A DNA stretch of 64,000 nucleotides from Cerasicoccus maritimus. Lineage in GTDB: Bacteria; Verrucomicrobiota; Verrucomicrobiia; Opitutales; Cerasicoccaceae. The stretch spans positions 1 through 64,000 of the forward strand of contig JAVDPD010000004.1 in assembly GCA_031296935.1 (NCBI GenBank), in the 5' to 3' direction. Below are positions 7,736 to 16,147 of the stretch, in pieces; the stretch's first letter is position 1; every line of letters starts with the position of its first letter. The notes under the pieces are model-generated. The model searched no databases. It saw only the letters and a list, made by a program, of their open reading frames with translations, and was not told where the DNA came from. The translations under genes and the position numbers were made by a program.

Positions 7736-9454
7736 TTAAGACTCGCTCGGCTCAGTCGCTTTTTTAGCAGCCTTTTTAGCAGCTTTCTTGGTCGCCTTCT
7801 TGGCGGCTTTTTTCACGGCTTTCTTGGCTGCCTTCTTGGCCACCGCTTTCTTCGCGGCCTTCTTGGCAGCCTTTTTAGCGGCCTTCTTGGCAGGCTTTGG
7901 CTTCTCCTTGGCAGACTTCGGAGCGCTGTCTGCCTTAGGCTTTTCTGCCGCCGGTGCAGGCTTTGGAGCACTGTCGACCTTGGGCTTACTTTCCTTTGGA
8001 GCAGGCTTTTTGGCGGCGGGCTTCGGTTGCTCAGCTGGCTTTGCTTGCTCAGCAGACTTCGGCTTCACCAGCTCACTGGGCGAACGCGGCTGACGCGGCG
8101 TCTCGGACTCGCGAGGTTGGTCCGACTCACGCGGTTTGCGGTCGTCACGCTGACGGTCGTCTTGACGGCGATCTTCGCGCTTGGGCTGATCTCCCTGCGG
8201 CTTGCCCTCTTCGCGGTCGCCCCCCTGAGAACGATCTTGCTGGCCCTCGCCAGACTGGGATTGCTCCCCGCCCTGCTGGTCGCCCTGACCATCGCGGTTG
8301 CGACGATTGCGCCCACCACGGCGACGACGGCGGCGACGTTTTTTCTGATCTTCACCCTGGCCTTCGCCTGACTGCTGCTGATTTGCATCCTGCTCGCCCT
8401 GGCCTTCACCTTGCGAGTCATCCTGCGAATCATCGCCCTTGGGCTGCTGCTGATCACGGCCACGGTTCGAGCGGTCACGACCACCGCGGTCCTTTTGCTT
8501 CTGTTTGCGGTCGCGGGTGCGGTCGAGTTGCTTCTTGGCCTCCTCCTTCTGCTTTTTCATCAGGCGGCGGGACTCTTCGAGCAGCTCGTCGAGCTCGTCA
8601 TCTTCATCCCATTCATCCTCGTCCCAATCGTCGTCCTCACCGGGAGGCGGGGCGTCGGCCGGGCGTTGACGCGGCGGCGTGTAGATGAGCTCGGGCTCGA
8701 CAGGGAAATTCTTGCGCTCGGGCAGCTGCACTTGGTGAGCGGCCTTGGGCAGCGGGGAAACGGCGACCGGAATCTTCGGCTCTTCGCGCGTGCCCTGCGG
8801 GCGGACAACGATCTGGCTGACGCAGTTGTTCTCCTTAAAGCGGAGAACGGTCTCCACAGCCTCCGCGAACAGCGCATACTCGATGTCGCTCTGCGGCTCC
8901 ATTTGGATGCGCGCCTTCGGGTCGGGCTCGCCAGCGTTGAGCTGCGGGTAAAGCGTGCTGACTTTCACACCCGTGTCGCGGACCTCTTCGAAGAGCTGTT
9001 GCCCGAAGAAATGCAACCCTCCTTGCGCGGCAGCGGCCGTGGCGCAGCTCGCCGGGCCTTGGCCGTTGTAGGCGATGTTGATCACGTAGCCGTGATATTT
9101 GATGAGCGTCGGCAGCGCGAGGCGCGTCAGGTAAACGGCGCTGAGCAACTCCGTTTGCAGCGCGTATTCGATCTCCTCCAGCGGCGTAGCCTCGAAGGCC
9201 TCGACCGGCTGGTGGCGCGCGGCGTTGACGACCACGTTGATCATCGGGTTACGCGCAATGATCTGCGCATAGGCGCTTTCGAGCTCCGCGCGAGACGTCA
9301 GGTCGACGCTCACGCCGATGAAGTCCGGATGCTCGTAAGGGCACTTCGAAAAGTCCTGAGCGAATCCGTAAACACGAAATCCGAGTTGAATTAATTTCCG
9401 GGCGATCTGCAGGCCAATGCCGCGCTCGGCGCCGGTCACAAGTGCTATGTCCAT
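7736..9454 (-). CDS. Degenerate short-chain dehydrogenase with long disordered, histone H1-like tail
   Basis: 572 residues. About 1-225 is a Rossmann-fold SDR: the cofactor motif TGAERGIG (7-14) and an NAG-like NAA (77-79) are present, but the catalytic YxxxK is replaced by A140...Q144, so oxidoreductase activity is doubtful. Then follow an acidic block (about 273-295, rich in Asp/Glu/Trp), a Gln/Asp/Arg/Gly-rich low-complexity region (300-450) with a run of seven arginines near 373-379, a Lys/Pro/Ala region (460-520), and about ten AKKA-type repeats (521-567) as in histone H1 tails and bacterial H1-like or AlgP-like proteins. Binding of RNA or DNA by the tail is inferred. One uninterrupted frame; no sign of an assembly junction. 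Confidence 0.85.
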   Translation of the reverse strand: MDIALVTGAERGIGLQIARKLIQLGFRVYGFAQDFSKCPYEHPDFIGVSVDLTSRAELESAYAQIIARNPMINVVVNAARHQPVEAFEATPLEEIEYALQTELLSAVYLTRLALPTLIKYHGYVINIAYNGQGPASCATAAAAQGGLHFFGQQLFEEVRDTGVKVSTLYPQLNAGEPDPKARIQMEPQSDIEYALFAEAVETVLRFKENNCVSQIVVRPQGTREEPKIPVAVSPLPKAAHQVQLPERKNFPVEPELIYTPPRQRPADAPPPGEDDDWDEDEWDEDDELDELLEESRRLMKKQKEEAKKQLDRTRDRKQKQKDRGGRDRSNRGRDQQQPKGDDSQDDSQGEGQGEQDANQQQSGEGQGEDQKKRRRRRRRGGRNRRNRDGQGDQQGGEQSQSGEGQQDRSQGGDREEGKPQGDQPKREDRRQDDRQRDDRKPRESDQPRESETPRQPRSPSELVKPKSAEQAKPAEQPKPAAKKPAPKESKPKVDSAPKPAPAAEKPKADSAPKSAKEKPKPAKKAAKKAAKKAAKKAVAKKAAKKAVKKAAKKATKKAAKKAAKKATEPSES

Positions 9455-9774
9455 GGGTTTGTTTTATGATCGCTCAATCACAACGCGGGCCAATCGGCGG
9501 GCCAGCGCAGTCGTTGCGCGGCGGGCCAGACAAGTGGCGGAGTAGCTGTTTTGAGCAATTGAAAGTGGTGGTGTGCAATGCAATCGAAGGCGCTAGGAAA
9601 GACGCAGACCCCGCCGGGCGCAAGACTGGATACAGGGTATTTACTGGCAGCCCAACCCATACCCCACATCAGCTTTTCGATGGACAAACTTACCCAATCG
9701 GCGCAAGTTATGCGCTACCCTGCTAAGCCATTCCCAGGGAAACGCCAATCACGGCATAAATACTGAATGCGCTC
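9455..9774. other. Intergenic region, no gene seen
   Basis: Divergent region between the SDR-fusion gene and queC. I see no tRNA, no strong terminator and no recognisable preQ1-type riboswitch. Short open frames here have no family resemblance. It must hold the promoters for both flanking genes, but no confident -35/-10 pair stands out. Confidence 0.5.
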
Positions 9775-10479
9775 ATGAAGTCTGTAATCATCTATTCCGG
9801 AGGCCTCGACTCGACCGTCCTCCTTTACCACCTTCACGCCGCCGGAGCAGACCTCGCCGCGCTCAGTGTGAACTACGGCCAACGCCACTCGCGCGAGATC
9901 GATTGCGCGAAAAAGAACTGCGCCGCGCTCGGCATCGAGCATCGCGTGGCCGACCTGACCAGCCTCGCGCCGCTGCTCGGCGACAACAGCCTGACGGACC
10001 ACAACACCGCCGTCCCCAAGGGACACTACACCGAGACCACGATGAAGGCCACCGTCGTGCCCAACCGCAACATGATCATGCTGTCCGTCGCGACGGGCTG
10101 GGCGATCAGCCGCCAGGCCGACAACGTCGCCTATGCCGCGCACTCCGGCGACCACGCCATTTACCCGGACTGCCGACGCGAGTTTGCCGACGCGCTCGAC
10201 CAGGCCATCCAGCTCGCCGATTGGCACCAGGTGAAACTTTACCGCCCGTTCGTCAGCTGGACCAAGGCCGACATCGCCAAGCGTGGCGAAGAACTCGGCA
10301 TTCCCTTCGCCGACACCTGGTCGTGCTACGAAGGAGGCGAAAAACACTGTGGCTGCTGCGGCACCTGTATCGAACGACGCGAAGCATTTTACCTGGCCGA
10401 AGTCGACGACCCGACGCCTTACGAAGACAGCGCCCCGACCGTCGACGAGCTCATTCAACAAGCCTGGAGACTCTCATGA
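9775..10479 (+). CDS. queC: 7-cyano-7-deazaguanine (preQ0) synthase QueC
   Basis: ATP-dependent conversion of 7-carboxy-7-deazaguanine to preQ0 in queuosine synthesis. 234 residues, normal length. The PP-loop YSGGLDSTV lies at 7-15, and the zinc site C-x7-C-G-C-C-G-x-C is seen in the segment [16 protein letters not shown] near 184-199. Also visible are [10 protein letters not shown] and the [11 protein letters not shown] segment typical of QueC. The stop overlaps the start of queD by 4 bases (ATGA), so the two are translationally coupled. Confidence 0.96.
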   Translation: MKSVIIYSGGLDSTVLLYHLHAAGADLAALSVNYGQRHSREIDCAKKNCAALGIEHRVADLTSLAPLLGDNSLTDHNTAVPKGHYTETTMKATVVPNRNMIMLSVATGWAISRQADNVAYAAHSGDHAIYPDCRREFADALDQAIQLADWHQVKLYRPFVSWTKADIAKRGEELGIPFADTWSCYEGGEKHCGCCGTCIERREAFYLAEVDDPTPYEDSAPTVDELIQQAWRLS

Positions 10480-10910
10480 TTACCTGCCGCAAAACTTACC
10501 TGGACATCCCGTTTGGCCACCGCCAGCCGTTTCACGACGGCCATTGCAAGTTCATCCACGGACACAACTGGTCCATCACGGTGACCTTCGGCTGCGACGA
10601 ACGCGATATCAACGGCTTCGTGGTCGACTACGGCAAGCTCGGCTTCCTCAAGCAGTGGATCGACGAAAACCTGGACCACGCCTGCGTATTTCGCAAAGAC
10701 GACCCGCTGCTCGACACGCTGGTCAACGCCGCGCCCGAAGCCTGGAAAGTTTTCCTGGTCGATGACTGCTCCAACGAAGGCTTGGCCGTGCTGGTATTTG
10801 AAGAGTTCGACAAACTCGTGCGCGCAGAAACCAATGGCCGCGCCTGGGTGACGGAAGTCGAGATCGAGGAAGACAGTAAAAACTCGGCGAAGTATGCGCC
10901 GAAATTTTAG
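10476..10910 (+). CDS. queD: 6-carboxytetrahydropterin synthase QueD
   Basis: Makes 6-carboxy-5,6,7,8-tetrahydropterin from dihydroneopterin triphosphate. 144 residues. Zinc-binding histidines are expected in [14 protein letters not shown] (residues about 19-32); GFVVDYGKL and LDHACVF match the family core, and the EVEIEED end is typical. The start is the ATG overlapping the queC stop; the frame is open far upstream but that part is a shadow of queC. Converges on the coiled-coil gene, with only 13 bases between the stops. Confidence 0.94.
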   Translation: MITCRKTYLDIPFGHRQPFHDGHCKFIHGHNWSITVTFGCDERDINGFVVDYGKLGFLKQWIDENLDHACVFRKDDPLLDTLVNAAPEAWKVFLVDDCSNEGLAVLVFEEFDKLVRAETNGRAWVTEVEIEEDSKNSAKYAPKF

Positions 10911-10923
10911 TCACTCTTGCCGC

Positions 10924-11418
10924 TTAGACGGTCTTGGCGGCTTTTTCCTGCTTGTGCTCCAGCTCCACGCGGAGCACTTCCAACTCTTGCGCCTTGTTCA
11001 TCAGCGCCTCTTCGGACTCCTGCAGGTAGCGATCACGCTCCTCCAGCTCTTCCTTACGCGCTTCGTATTGCTCGTTGAACGTCGTAAATTCGCGCAAAAT
11101 ATCGACGATCCGGTGCGCGTCAGCGAGGTCCTTTTTCAACTTGGACATTTCGCCAAGCATCGTCTCAATCGGGCCTGCCGGGCGGAAAGGATTTTTCTCC
11201 CCTTCGACTTCTTCGTCGGTCAGCAGGATCCACTCCGCGTCATCGCCCGCCATATCTTCATGGAGGAAACAAATCTCCCAGTCTGGATATTTCTCACTGA
11301 GCGCCTTGATGTCGGGCATCGTCTGGGTTTCGTCCAGCACGTTTTCACCAACAGCAACCCACCAGCGATCTTGCTTTCTCGCGGTTTTAAGAAATTTCTT
11401 GAGCTGAGGAATAGTCAT
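10924..11418 (-). CDS. Hypothetical coiled-coil protein
   Basis: 164 residues, not a family I recognise. The first half is mixed alpha/beta (MTIPQLKKFLKTARKQDRWWVAVGENVLDE...), with an acidic middle (TDEEVEGEKNPF). The second half, from about residue 90, is a long charged helix with coiled-coil character (EARKEELEERDRYLQESEEALMNK). A longer in-frame start at 11445 exists; 11418 is preferred because the conserved-looking domain begins there. It sits antisense between queD and queE, so it is not part of their transcript. Role unknown. Confidence 0.7.
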   Translation of the reverse strand: MTIPQLKKFLKTARKQDRWWVAVGENVLDETQTMPDIKALSEKYPDWEICFLHEDMAGDDAEWILLTDEEVEGEKNPFRPAGPIETMLGEMSKLKKDLADAHRIVDILREFTTFNEQYEARKEELEERDRYLQESEEALMNKAQELEVLRVELEHKQEKAAKTV

Positions 11419-11485
11419 CGAGATTACTTGGAGATTATGGGGCAAACTAGTTGAATGTCTAGCCCTACCACCTGTAAAGCCAATT

Positions 11486-12136
11486 ATGACATTCAGTTTA
11501 CAATTACAGAAAACCTACTACCCGACAGTAGAGTACTTTGGGACCTTTCAAGGTGAGGGCTGCCACAGCGGACGCTCGGCGTTCTTCATTCGCACCTATG
11601 GATGCCCGGTCCATTGCCCCTGGTGCGACTCCGCCAACACTTGGCATCCCGACCATCGACCGAAAAATGTGCCCAAAATGTCCGCCGCCGAGCTGATTGA
11701 GTTGGCCATCGCCAACAAGCCGGATTTCGTGGTCATCACCGGCGGCGAACCGGCAGTCCACGACCTCGCCCCCCTGACTACCGGACTCCGCGAAGCCGGC
11801 CTCCGCGTGCACATCGAAACCAGCGGAACCTTCCCCCTCAAGGGTGACTTCGACTGGGTCACCGTGAGCCCCAAGCTTTACAAAGACCCGCTGCCCGAGC
11901 TAATCCAACGCGCCGACGAGCTCAAACTAATCGTTGAAAACGCCGACAGCATAACCTACTGGGAGGAAAAGCTCGGCGACGAGCTAGCCCGCAAAGATCG
12001 CCATGTGTGGCTCCACCCCGAGTGGGGCCAACGCGAAAACCCGGACATCCTCGCACTCATTGCCGATACCGTGCACGAGCGCGGCGCGCCCTTCCGCGCC
12101 GGCTGGCAGCTACACAAGCTCTACCGGGTTCTGTAG
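11486..12136 (+). CDS. queE: 7-carboxy-7-deazaguanine synthase QueE
   Basis: Radical SAM enzyme that contracts the 6-carboxytetrahydropterin ring to 7-carboxy-7-deazaguanine. 216 residues. The CxxxCxxC cluster motif is C-PVH-C-PW-C (about 40-47), followed by CDSANTWHP; VVITGGEPAVHD (about 80-91) and HIETSGTF are SAM-binding and core motifs. It acts between QueD and QueC. Divergent from the coiled-coil gene (67-base spacer). Confidence 0.95.
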   Translation: MTFSLQLQKTYYPTVEYFGTFQGEGCHSGRSAFFIRTYGCPVHCPWCDSANTWHPDHRPKNVPKMSAAELIELAIANKPDFVVITGGEPAVHDLAPLTTGLREAGLRVHIETSGTFPLKGDFDWVTVSPKLYKDPLPELIQRADELKLIVENADSITYWEEKLGDELARKDRHVWLHPEWGQRENPDILALIADTVHERGAPFRAGWQLHKLYRVL

Positions 12137-12146
12137 AACGTTCGCA

Positions 12147-12242
12147 GGTGTGTAAGTGTGTATTGAGTAGGCTGAACAACGAACATGGTCCGCGAACCGA
12201 ATCGGCATTAATCAACCTACACACCCTTCACACTTATACACC
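12147..12242. repeat. Imperfect inverted repeat between queE and queF
   Basis: Arms GGTGTGTAAGTG (12147-12158) and CACTTATACACC (12231-12242) pair over 12 bases with one G-U, and a second pair GTGTGTA/TACACAC lies inside. It occupies the convergent gap between queE and queF. It could end either transcript, but has no clear T-run and a 72-base loop. Confidence 0.35.
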
Positions 12243-12252
12243 CTATGCACCT

Positions 12253-12624
12253 TTAACCGAAATACGGCGGGATCGGCCCTTTGTAACCGTCCTGCGCATC
12301 CTCAGCAACCAGCGTCGAGCGAATGCCGCCACGGCCGGTCCAAATCGTCTCCAGGCGCATCCAACGCGGCTTGGTCAGCTTCCACATTTCGTCGAAAATG
12401 GCATTCGTCACGGCTTCGTAGAAGATGCCCTTGGTGCGGAAATCCTGCAGATAGAGCTTGTAAGCCTTCAGCTCCACACACACCTCCTCGGGCACGTAAG
12501 TCAGGACGATGGTCGCGAAATCCGGGTGCCCAGTCTTCGGGCACAGCGAGGTAAATTCCTCCGCAACATGCTGGATGATGTAGTTACGCGCCGGCGTCGG
12601 ATTGGGAAAGGTTTCGATGTCCAT
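12253..12624 (-). CDS. queF: NADPH-dependent preQ0 reductase QueF
   Basis: Reduces the nitrile of preQ0 to the amine of preQ1. The unimodular type is supported by the catalytic cysteine in SLCPKTGHPDFATI and the QueF signature ELKAYKLYL. About 123 residues from the ATG at 12624; a GTG six codons upstream (12642) is an alternative. The QueF E-S/L-K-S/A-hK-L/Y motif is kept. Convergent with queE. With queC, queD and queE it gives the GTP-to-preQ1 route apart from the GTP cyclohydrolase. Confidence 0.93.
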   Translation of the reverse strand: MDIETFPNPTPARNYIIQHVAEEFTSLCPKTGHPDFATIVLTYVPEEVCVELKAYKLYLQDFRTKGIFYEAVTNAIFDEMWKLTKPRWMRLETIWTGRGGIRSTLVAEDAQDGYKGPIPPYFG

Positions 12625-12687
12625 AAGCACGGAGATAGCCACTGCGGTTCGGGAAGCAAATTTAAAATGCTTCCTAGCAGCACCCGA

Positions 12688-13485
12688 TCAATACTCACCA
12701 AGCGGCGAAAACATCGATTCCGGAAACGAATCTACGACCTCCACCCGATCGATGTGCAGCTCGTATTCAACAACATTTTTTCCCAGGTGCTGGATCACAT
12801 ATGGTATCTGCAAGCCATCCACGACCCGGTAATCATCATAGAGGACCGTCTTAAATTCAAACTCCGCGTCATTGTGATCACTTTTCACCTCACGCCGAAT
12901 CAAGAAAGTATCTGGATCGAGCCAATAGTGAATGACATTCACGCCATTCACGGTCACCTCGATGCCCTTATTACCACTAGAATCATCAGACAGCATTTGA
13001 TACTCAATGCGCCCCTTCTGGTCCGACTCGATCAGATAATTGAAGATCGAGGCGCTCAGTCGGGTCGCTTCGCTACTGGCAATGCCCATAGGAATAACCT
13101 GAGGTGCCTCACCGAGCTTAGTAACTATATTCCAGCCCTCTCTGCCATTAAACAACTGAGTAAAGGATACACGTTGGGATTGAAGCACTACGCGTAAAAA
13201 CGCTGGACGCATTTTCTGAATCACAATTCGACTTTCGCCATCTGCGTCGATGTAGCGTCCTGCTAGTTGAATCGCCTGAACCTCTTCACTGGAAACACCA
13301 ACCAGCATAGCCTTGCGATGCTCCGCGATCAATTTCACCACCTCGGTATCAAGGGCCGATTCATTCACGCTCGGCCCCTCAAAGTTCAAATCATCAGGAT
13401 CAAAACCAGCCCACACACCAATACCCCATCCCACATGCGAACAAAGCAGAGCTAAAAGCAGCAGGCAGCGAGACAACGAATTCAT
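12688..13485 (-). CDS. Secreted LolA-like outer-membrane lipoprotein-sorting type protein
   Basis: 265 residues with a signal peptide (about 1-21, LLLLALLCSHVGWG). The rest resembles the beta-sheet-rich LolA/LolB-type fold used by DUF4292-like and outer membrane lipoprotein-sorting proteins of Verrucomicrobia: GRYIDADGESRIVIQKMRPAFLR, FNGREGWNIV, YWLDPDTFLIRREV, DDYRVVDGLQIPYVI. It would act in the periplasm or outer membrane. Base composition is more AT-rich than the que genes. The terminator of the PEP-CTERM gene upstream lies just before its start. Assignment rests on fold-like motifs only. Confidence 0.6.
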   Translation of the reverse strand: MNSLSRCLLLLALLCSHVGWGIGVWAGFDPDDLNFEGPSVNESALDTEVVKLIAEHRKAMLVGVSSEEVQAIQLAGRYIDADGESRIVIQKMRPAFLRVVLQSQRVSFTQLFNGREGWNIVTKLGEAPQVIPMGIASSEATRLSASIFNYLIESDQKGRIEYQMLSDDSSGNKGIEVTVNGVNVIHYWLDPDTFLIRREVKSDHNDAEFEFKTVLYDDYRVVDGLQIPYVIQHLGKNVVEYELHIDRVEVVDSFPESMFSPLGEY

Positions 13486-13489
13486 GAGT

Positions 13490-13526
13490 TTATAAAAAGG
13501 CCTTCCTCATCAAAAAGGAAGGCCTT
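13490..13526 (-). terminator. Rho-independent terminator of the PEP-CTERM gene
   Basis: Perfect 10-bp stem AAGGCCTTCC (13497-13506) / GGAAGGCCTT (13517-13526), loop of 10, followed on the minus strand by a T-rich run (13493-13498). It lies 23 bases past the stop of the PEP-CTERM gene and just before the next minus-strand start at 13485. Confidence 0.85.
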
Positions 13527-13548
13527 AAGAAATATCCTAAACGAAAGA

Positions 13549-14172
13549 CTACTTGAGGCGACGGCGCTGGAAGACCCAACCAAGCGTCGCGACACCAAGG
13601 AGCAGAGCGTAAGTCGATGGTTCAGGAACTGCTTGGAGCTGGCCAATGCCAGTTTCGGAATTGAAAGTACCATACCAAGTAGCTACCAAGTCCGCAGCAA
13701 AATCAAGCGATTGGCTAGTCGATGGCACCTCACCTGAAACCAAATTTGGCATTTGAAAAATGCCGTATTCGGTAGCGGAGGAAGCAACAGAATTATTGAA
13801 TGCCCAAACATAGATTGCAGGTTGAGTTCCACCTGCATCCTCTACTGTACCGGAAGCAGCAAAAGTGCCAGGCAAACTACCCCCAGGGTTAAAAATAGTT
13901 GTAGTCAACATCTGTGAACTACCCTGGAAGATACCACTATCATCAAAGTAGCCAAAATTGGCACTTAGAACACTAAAGTTAGTGACATTTGCAGAAATAT
14001 CGAAGCCAGTATCAAATGAACCAATCCATACGACACTACCGTCAGATAAAAAGCTTGAAGAACTGTCCTGCAAGGAAGATGCCCCAGCAACACTGAGCGA
14101 TATGTCAATAGCACTAACATTAATGCTAGCCGCTAAAAGTAAGGTGACCGGTGTAAGCTGCTTGATTCTCAT
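13549..14172 (-). CDS. PEP-CTERM sorting-domain secreted protein
   Basis: 207 residues: signal peptide (1-22), a Ser/Thr/Gly-rich beta-type body with few charges, and a C-terminal PEP-CTERM signal, VPEPSTYALLLGVATLGW followed by FQRRRLK. Such proteins are exported, processed by an exosortase and often glycosylated into biofilm or extracellular matrix. No exosortase gene is in the window. AT-rich relative to neighbours. Preceded 22 bases upstream by the TIGR02597-like gene on the same strand and followed by a strong terminator. Confidence 0.88.
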   Translation of the reverse strand: MRIKQLTPVTLLLAASINVSAIDISLSVAGASSLQDSSSSFLSDGSVVWIGSFDTGFDISANVTNFSVLSANFGYFDDSGIFQGSSQMLTTTIFNPGGSLPGTFAASGTVEDAGGTQPAIYVWAFNNSVASSATEYGIFQMPNLVSGEVPSTSQSLDFAADLVATWYGTFNSETGIGQLQAVPEPSTYALLLGVATLGWVFQRRRLK

Positions 14173-14194
14173 TTGAATATAGGGATGTAGAAAA

Positions 14195-15193
14195 TTAGTT
14201 TACCGATACGGCACTTTCAGAAATGACAGTATCCACAGATTTACGCTGGATCACTATGGCAGCATCAGCAGGAATTAAAACATCAGAAGCATCACCGGTA
14301 AAAGGAGCGGAACTTGGAGTCCATCGCGAATAAATACTACTGTAAAAGTATAGATCCAGTCGGTTCTCGCTACTATTCCAGACACCAATCTCATCAGAAC
14401 TGCCACCGGTACTACCAGAGGTAAGATCATTTTCCCAACCAGTTTCAGCTAAAGTAACATCGATCGGCTTCTTGTTATCGTAAAAATTATATCCAGTATA
14501 GACTTGGGCTTGACTAACGCCCGTCTTGACCGCCCCCGACAGGACGAGATCCAGCGTTCCTGCCCCCTTACGATAGATTACAACACCTTGATCTGAATAA
14601 ACAATTTCATCAGATGAATCTTCCGTAAATGGCGCAGAGCTAGGGGCCCAGCGATTGTAGATCGTGCTGTAAAAGTAGGTGTAAAACTTCTGCTCACTTG
14701 GGCTCCAAAGTCTAACCTCATCCGCAGCCCCAGCAGTACTACCGCCCAGCAATCCCGCCGAGTTATTTTCACCAAATAGGCTGGAGAGTGTTGCGTGTTC
14801 GCGGATGGTGAAGGTTTCGTCTCCTTCGAGCGAATAGGAGGAGATGTCATCCGCCAAAGTCAATTGGGTCGCGGTGTTGGAAACAATGTCCACCATCAGG
14901 CCTTCACCCAAGCCCGTGTCGCCAGTGCCAGCTGAAGTGATCTCGACAAAGTAGTTGGTCGCAAATTCATCAACCGTCCAACTAGCAGTGGAGCAGTCTA
15001 ATGTCGTAGCGCTGCCACCCGTTGCCTGCCCAACAAATGCCGGCGAATTGACAAAAGGAACCGAAATAAAATTGTAGCTGTCGTCGCCTTGAATCGTAAC
15101 CACAATACCGCCCATGACATCCGTCGTGGCGGCGTGGGAAGAGACAGCAAGCGTGAGGCTTGCTAGAAGAGCAAGAGGGGAAAAAACTTTCAT
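14195..15193 (-). CDS. Secreted TIGR02597-like protein with internal duplication
   Basis: 332 residues from the ATG at 15193, which begins a good signal peptide (MKVFSPLALLASLTLAVSSHA); an upstream in-frame ATG at 15244 would push the signal peptide inward. The body resembles the TIGR02597 family, uncharacterised Verrucomicrobial proteins. A segment is clearly repeated: YFYSTIYNRWAPSSAPFT (about 179-196) and YFYSSIYSRWTPSSAPFT (about 288-305), each followed by a D-rich turn and a VVIYRK / IVIQRK strand. No PEP-CTERM tail. Probably surface or matrix protein; co-transcribed with the PEP-CTERM gene. Confidence 0.75.
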   Translation of the reverse strand: MKVFSPLALLASLTLAVSSHAATTDVMGGIVVTIQGDDSYNFISVPFVNSPAFVGQATGGSATTLDCSTASWTVDEFATNYFVEITSAGTGDTGLGEGLMVDIVSNTATQLTLADDISSYSLEGDETFTIREHATLSSLFGENNSAGLLGGSTAGAADEVRLWSPSEQKFYTYFYSTIYNRWAPSSAPFTEDSSDEIVYSDQGVVIYRKGAGTLDLVLSGAVKTGVSQAQVYTGYNFYDNKKPIDVTLAETGWENDLTSGSTGGSSDEIGVWNSSENRLDLYFYSSIYSRWTPSSAPFTGDASDVLIPADAAIVIQRKSVDTVISESAVSVN

Positions 15194-15435
15194 ACAAGAC
15201 TGGGCTGGAAATGGCATTAGGCAGTAAATAGGTTTATTTTTCAAGACTATTGTATCAGGTAAACCTAAAGCTAGAATTAATAAGTGCAGAAAAATTCCCT
15301 TTTTACGAATTTTTATCCACGCAACAGTAAAGGGCTCCGACTCGTTGCCACACAGCGCCGATCATCCAGCTGCCGCAAATTGGCAACAACACGCCAAACC
15401 CTTGATACGAACGATGCTAAGGAATGACACAGCCT

Positions 15436-15501
15436 GTGCTAAACCGTTGTTCAGGCCGTGCTTAACCGTTGTTTCGCCAGTGCTAAAGGGTTGTTCTGAA
15501 C
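15436..15501 (+). repeat. Three tandem 22-base repeats
   Basis: Units at 15436-15457, 15458-15479 and 15480-15501, each starting GTGCTNAA followed by a GTTGTT core (the first is GTGCTAAACCGTTGTT). A more degenerate copy may precede them. No spacers, so it is not a CRISPR array. Placed about 130 bases upstream of the 7-1-7 operator and the Fur-like gene. Confidence 0.8.
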
Positions 15502-15627
15502 GCGCAAACGCCAAACCAGCAGAAAGGCACCGCCGAGCCCCAACCTGCGAATAGACCGTGCAAGCACCAGCGATACGTCCGCAGCCCGCTAATTGGAATG
15601 AAATTAGTTCTCAAATAGAGTTGATTT

Positions 15628-15642
15628 TTGGAATCATTCCAA
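15628..15642. promoter_or_regulatory. Candidate Fur-family operator (7-1-7)
   Basis: TTGGAATCATTCCAA is a perfect 7-1-7 inverted repeat with the AATNATT core shared by Fur, PerR and Zur boxes. It lies 16 bases before the start codon of the Fur-family gene, and a half site TTGGAAT occurs at 15593-15599. Autoregulation of this gene and hence of the suf operon is inferred. Confidence 0.7.
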
Positions 15643-15657
15643 TTTAGTTTTGAGATA

Positions 15658-16104
15658 ATGATCAATTTAAACGACACCGCCAAGGCCAACCTCGATGAAG
15701 CGCTCGCCAACAGTGGCCTCCGCTCCACGCGGCAGCGCGAGCAAATTTACGCGGTGTTACTCAAGCGACGCGACCATCCCACGGCCGACGAAGTTTACGC
15801 CCGCGCCAAGGAGGTCATGCCGACCATTTCCCTGGCCACGGTCTATAATTGCCTCGAAACCCTCGTGGACTGCAATTTGGTCAAAAAGCTCAACTACGAG
15901 CGCGAACCCAGCCGTTTCTGCCCGAACGATGGCGAGCATGCGCATTTTCTCGACGAAGCCAATGGCCGTGTCTACGACATCCTGCTGCCCGAAGATTTTC
16001 AGTCCATGGTCTCCAAGATTCTGCCCCGCGGATTCGAGGCCAAGAAGGTCAAACTGACCTTCACTGGCTACGCCCCAAACGACCTGGACACCAACTCCTT
16101 GTAG
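15658..16104 (+). CDS. Fur-family transcriptional regulator heading the suf operon
   Basis: 148 residues. The N-terminal winged helix is clear ([46 protein letters not shown]). In the dimerisation half the usual HHH-C-x2-C of Fur/PerR is altered: [24 protein letters not shown] has His residues but no CxxC, and the second CxxC is missing, so structural zinc is unlikely. The ATG at 15658 is preferred; an upstream TTG at 15628 would fall inside the operator. 43 bases upstream of sufC on the same strand, so it probably regulates Fe-S cluster assembly in this lineage. Confidence 0.85.
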   Translation: MINLNDTAKANLDEALANSGLRSTRQREQIYAVLLKRRDHPTADEVYARAKEVMPTISLATVYNCLETLVDCNLVKKLNYEREPSRFCPNDGEHAHFLDEANGRVYDILLPEDFQSMVSKILPRGFEAKKVKLTFTGYAPNDLDTNSL

Positions 16105-16147
16105 CGCCGAAAACTTTCCAAACCACCGAATTTTAAAAGAAAAAGTC

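Larger units (their letters stand above)
15194..15657. other. Intergenic regulatory region upstream of the Fur-like gene
   Basis: 464 bases without a gene between the divergent TIGR02597-like gene and the Fur-like gene. It holds three tandem 22-base repeats (15436-15501) and a 7-1-7 palindrome (15628-15642), described separately, and an AT-rich stretch (15590-15657) that probably contains the suf promoter. Confidence 0.7.

Noticed and set aside
8411..9394. Long antisense frame opposite the SDR-fusion gene
   Set aside because: Shadow frame; no domain, and the opposite strand has a clear Rossmann motif.
9455..9774. preQ1 riboswitch upstream of queC
   Set aside because: No sequence matching the known preQ1 aptamers was seen; the region also lacks a terminator or anti-SD pairing.
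15436..15501. Possible CRISPR array
   Set aside because: Repeats are contiguous without spacers and there are no cas genes.
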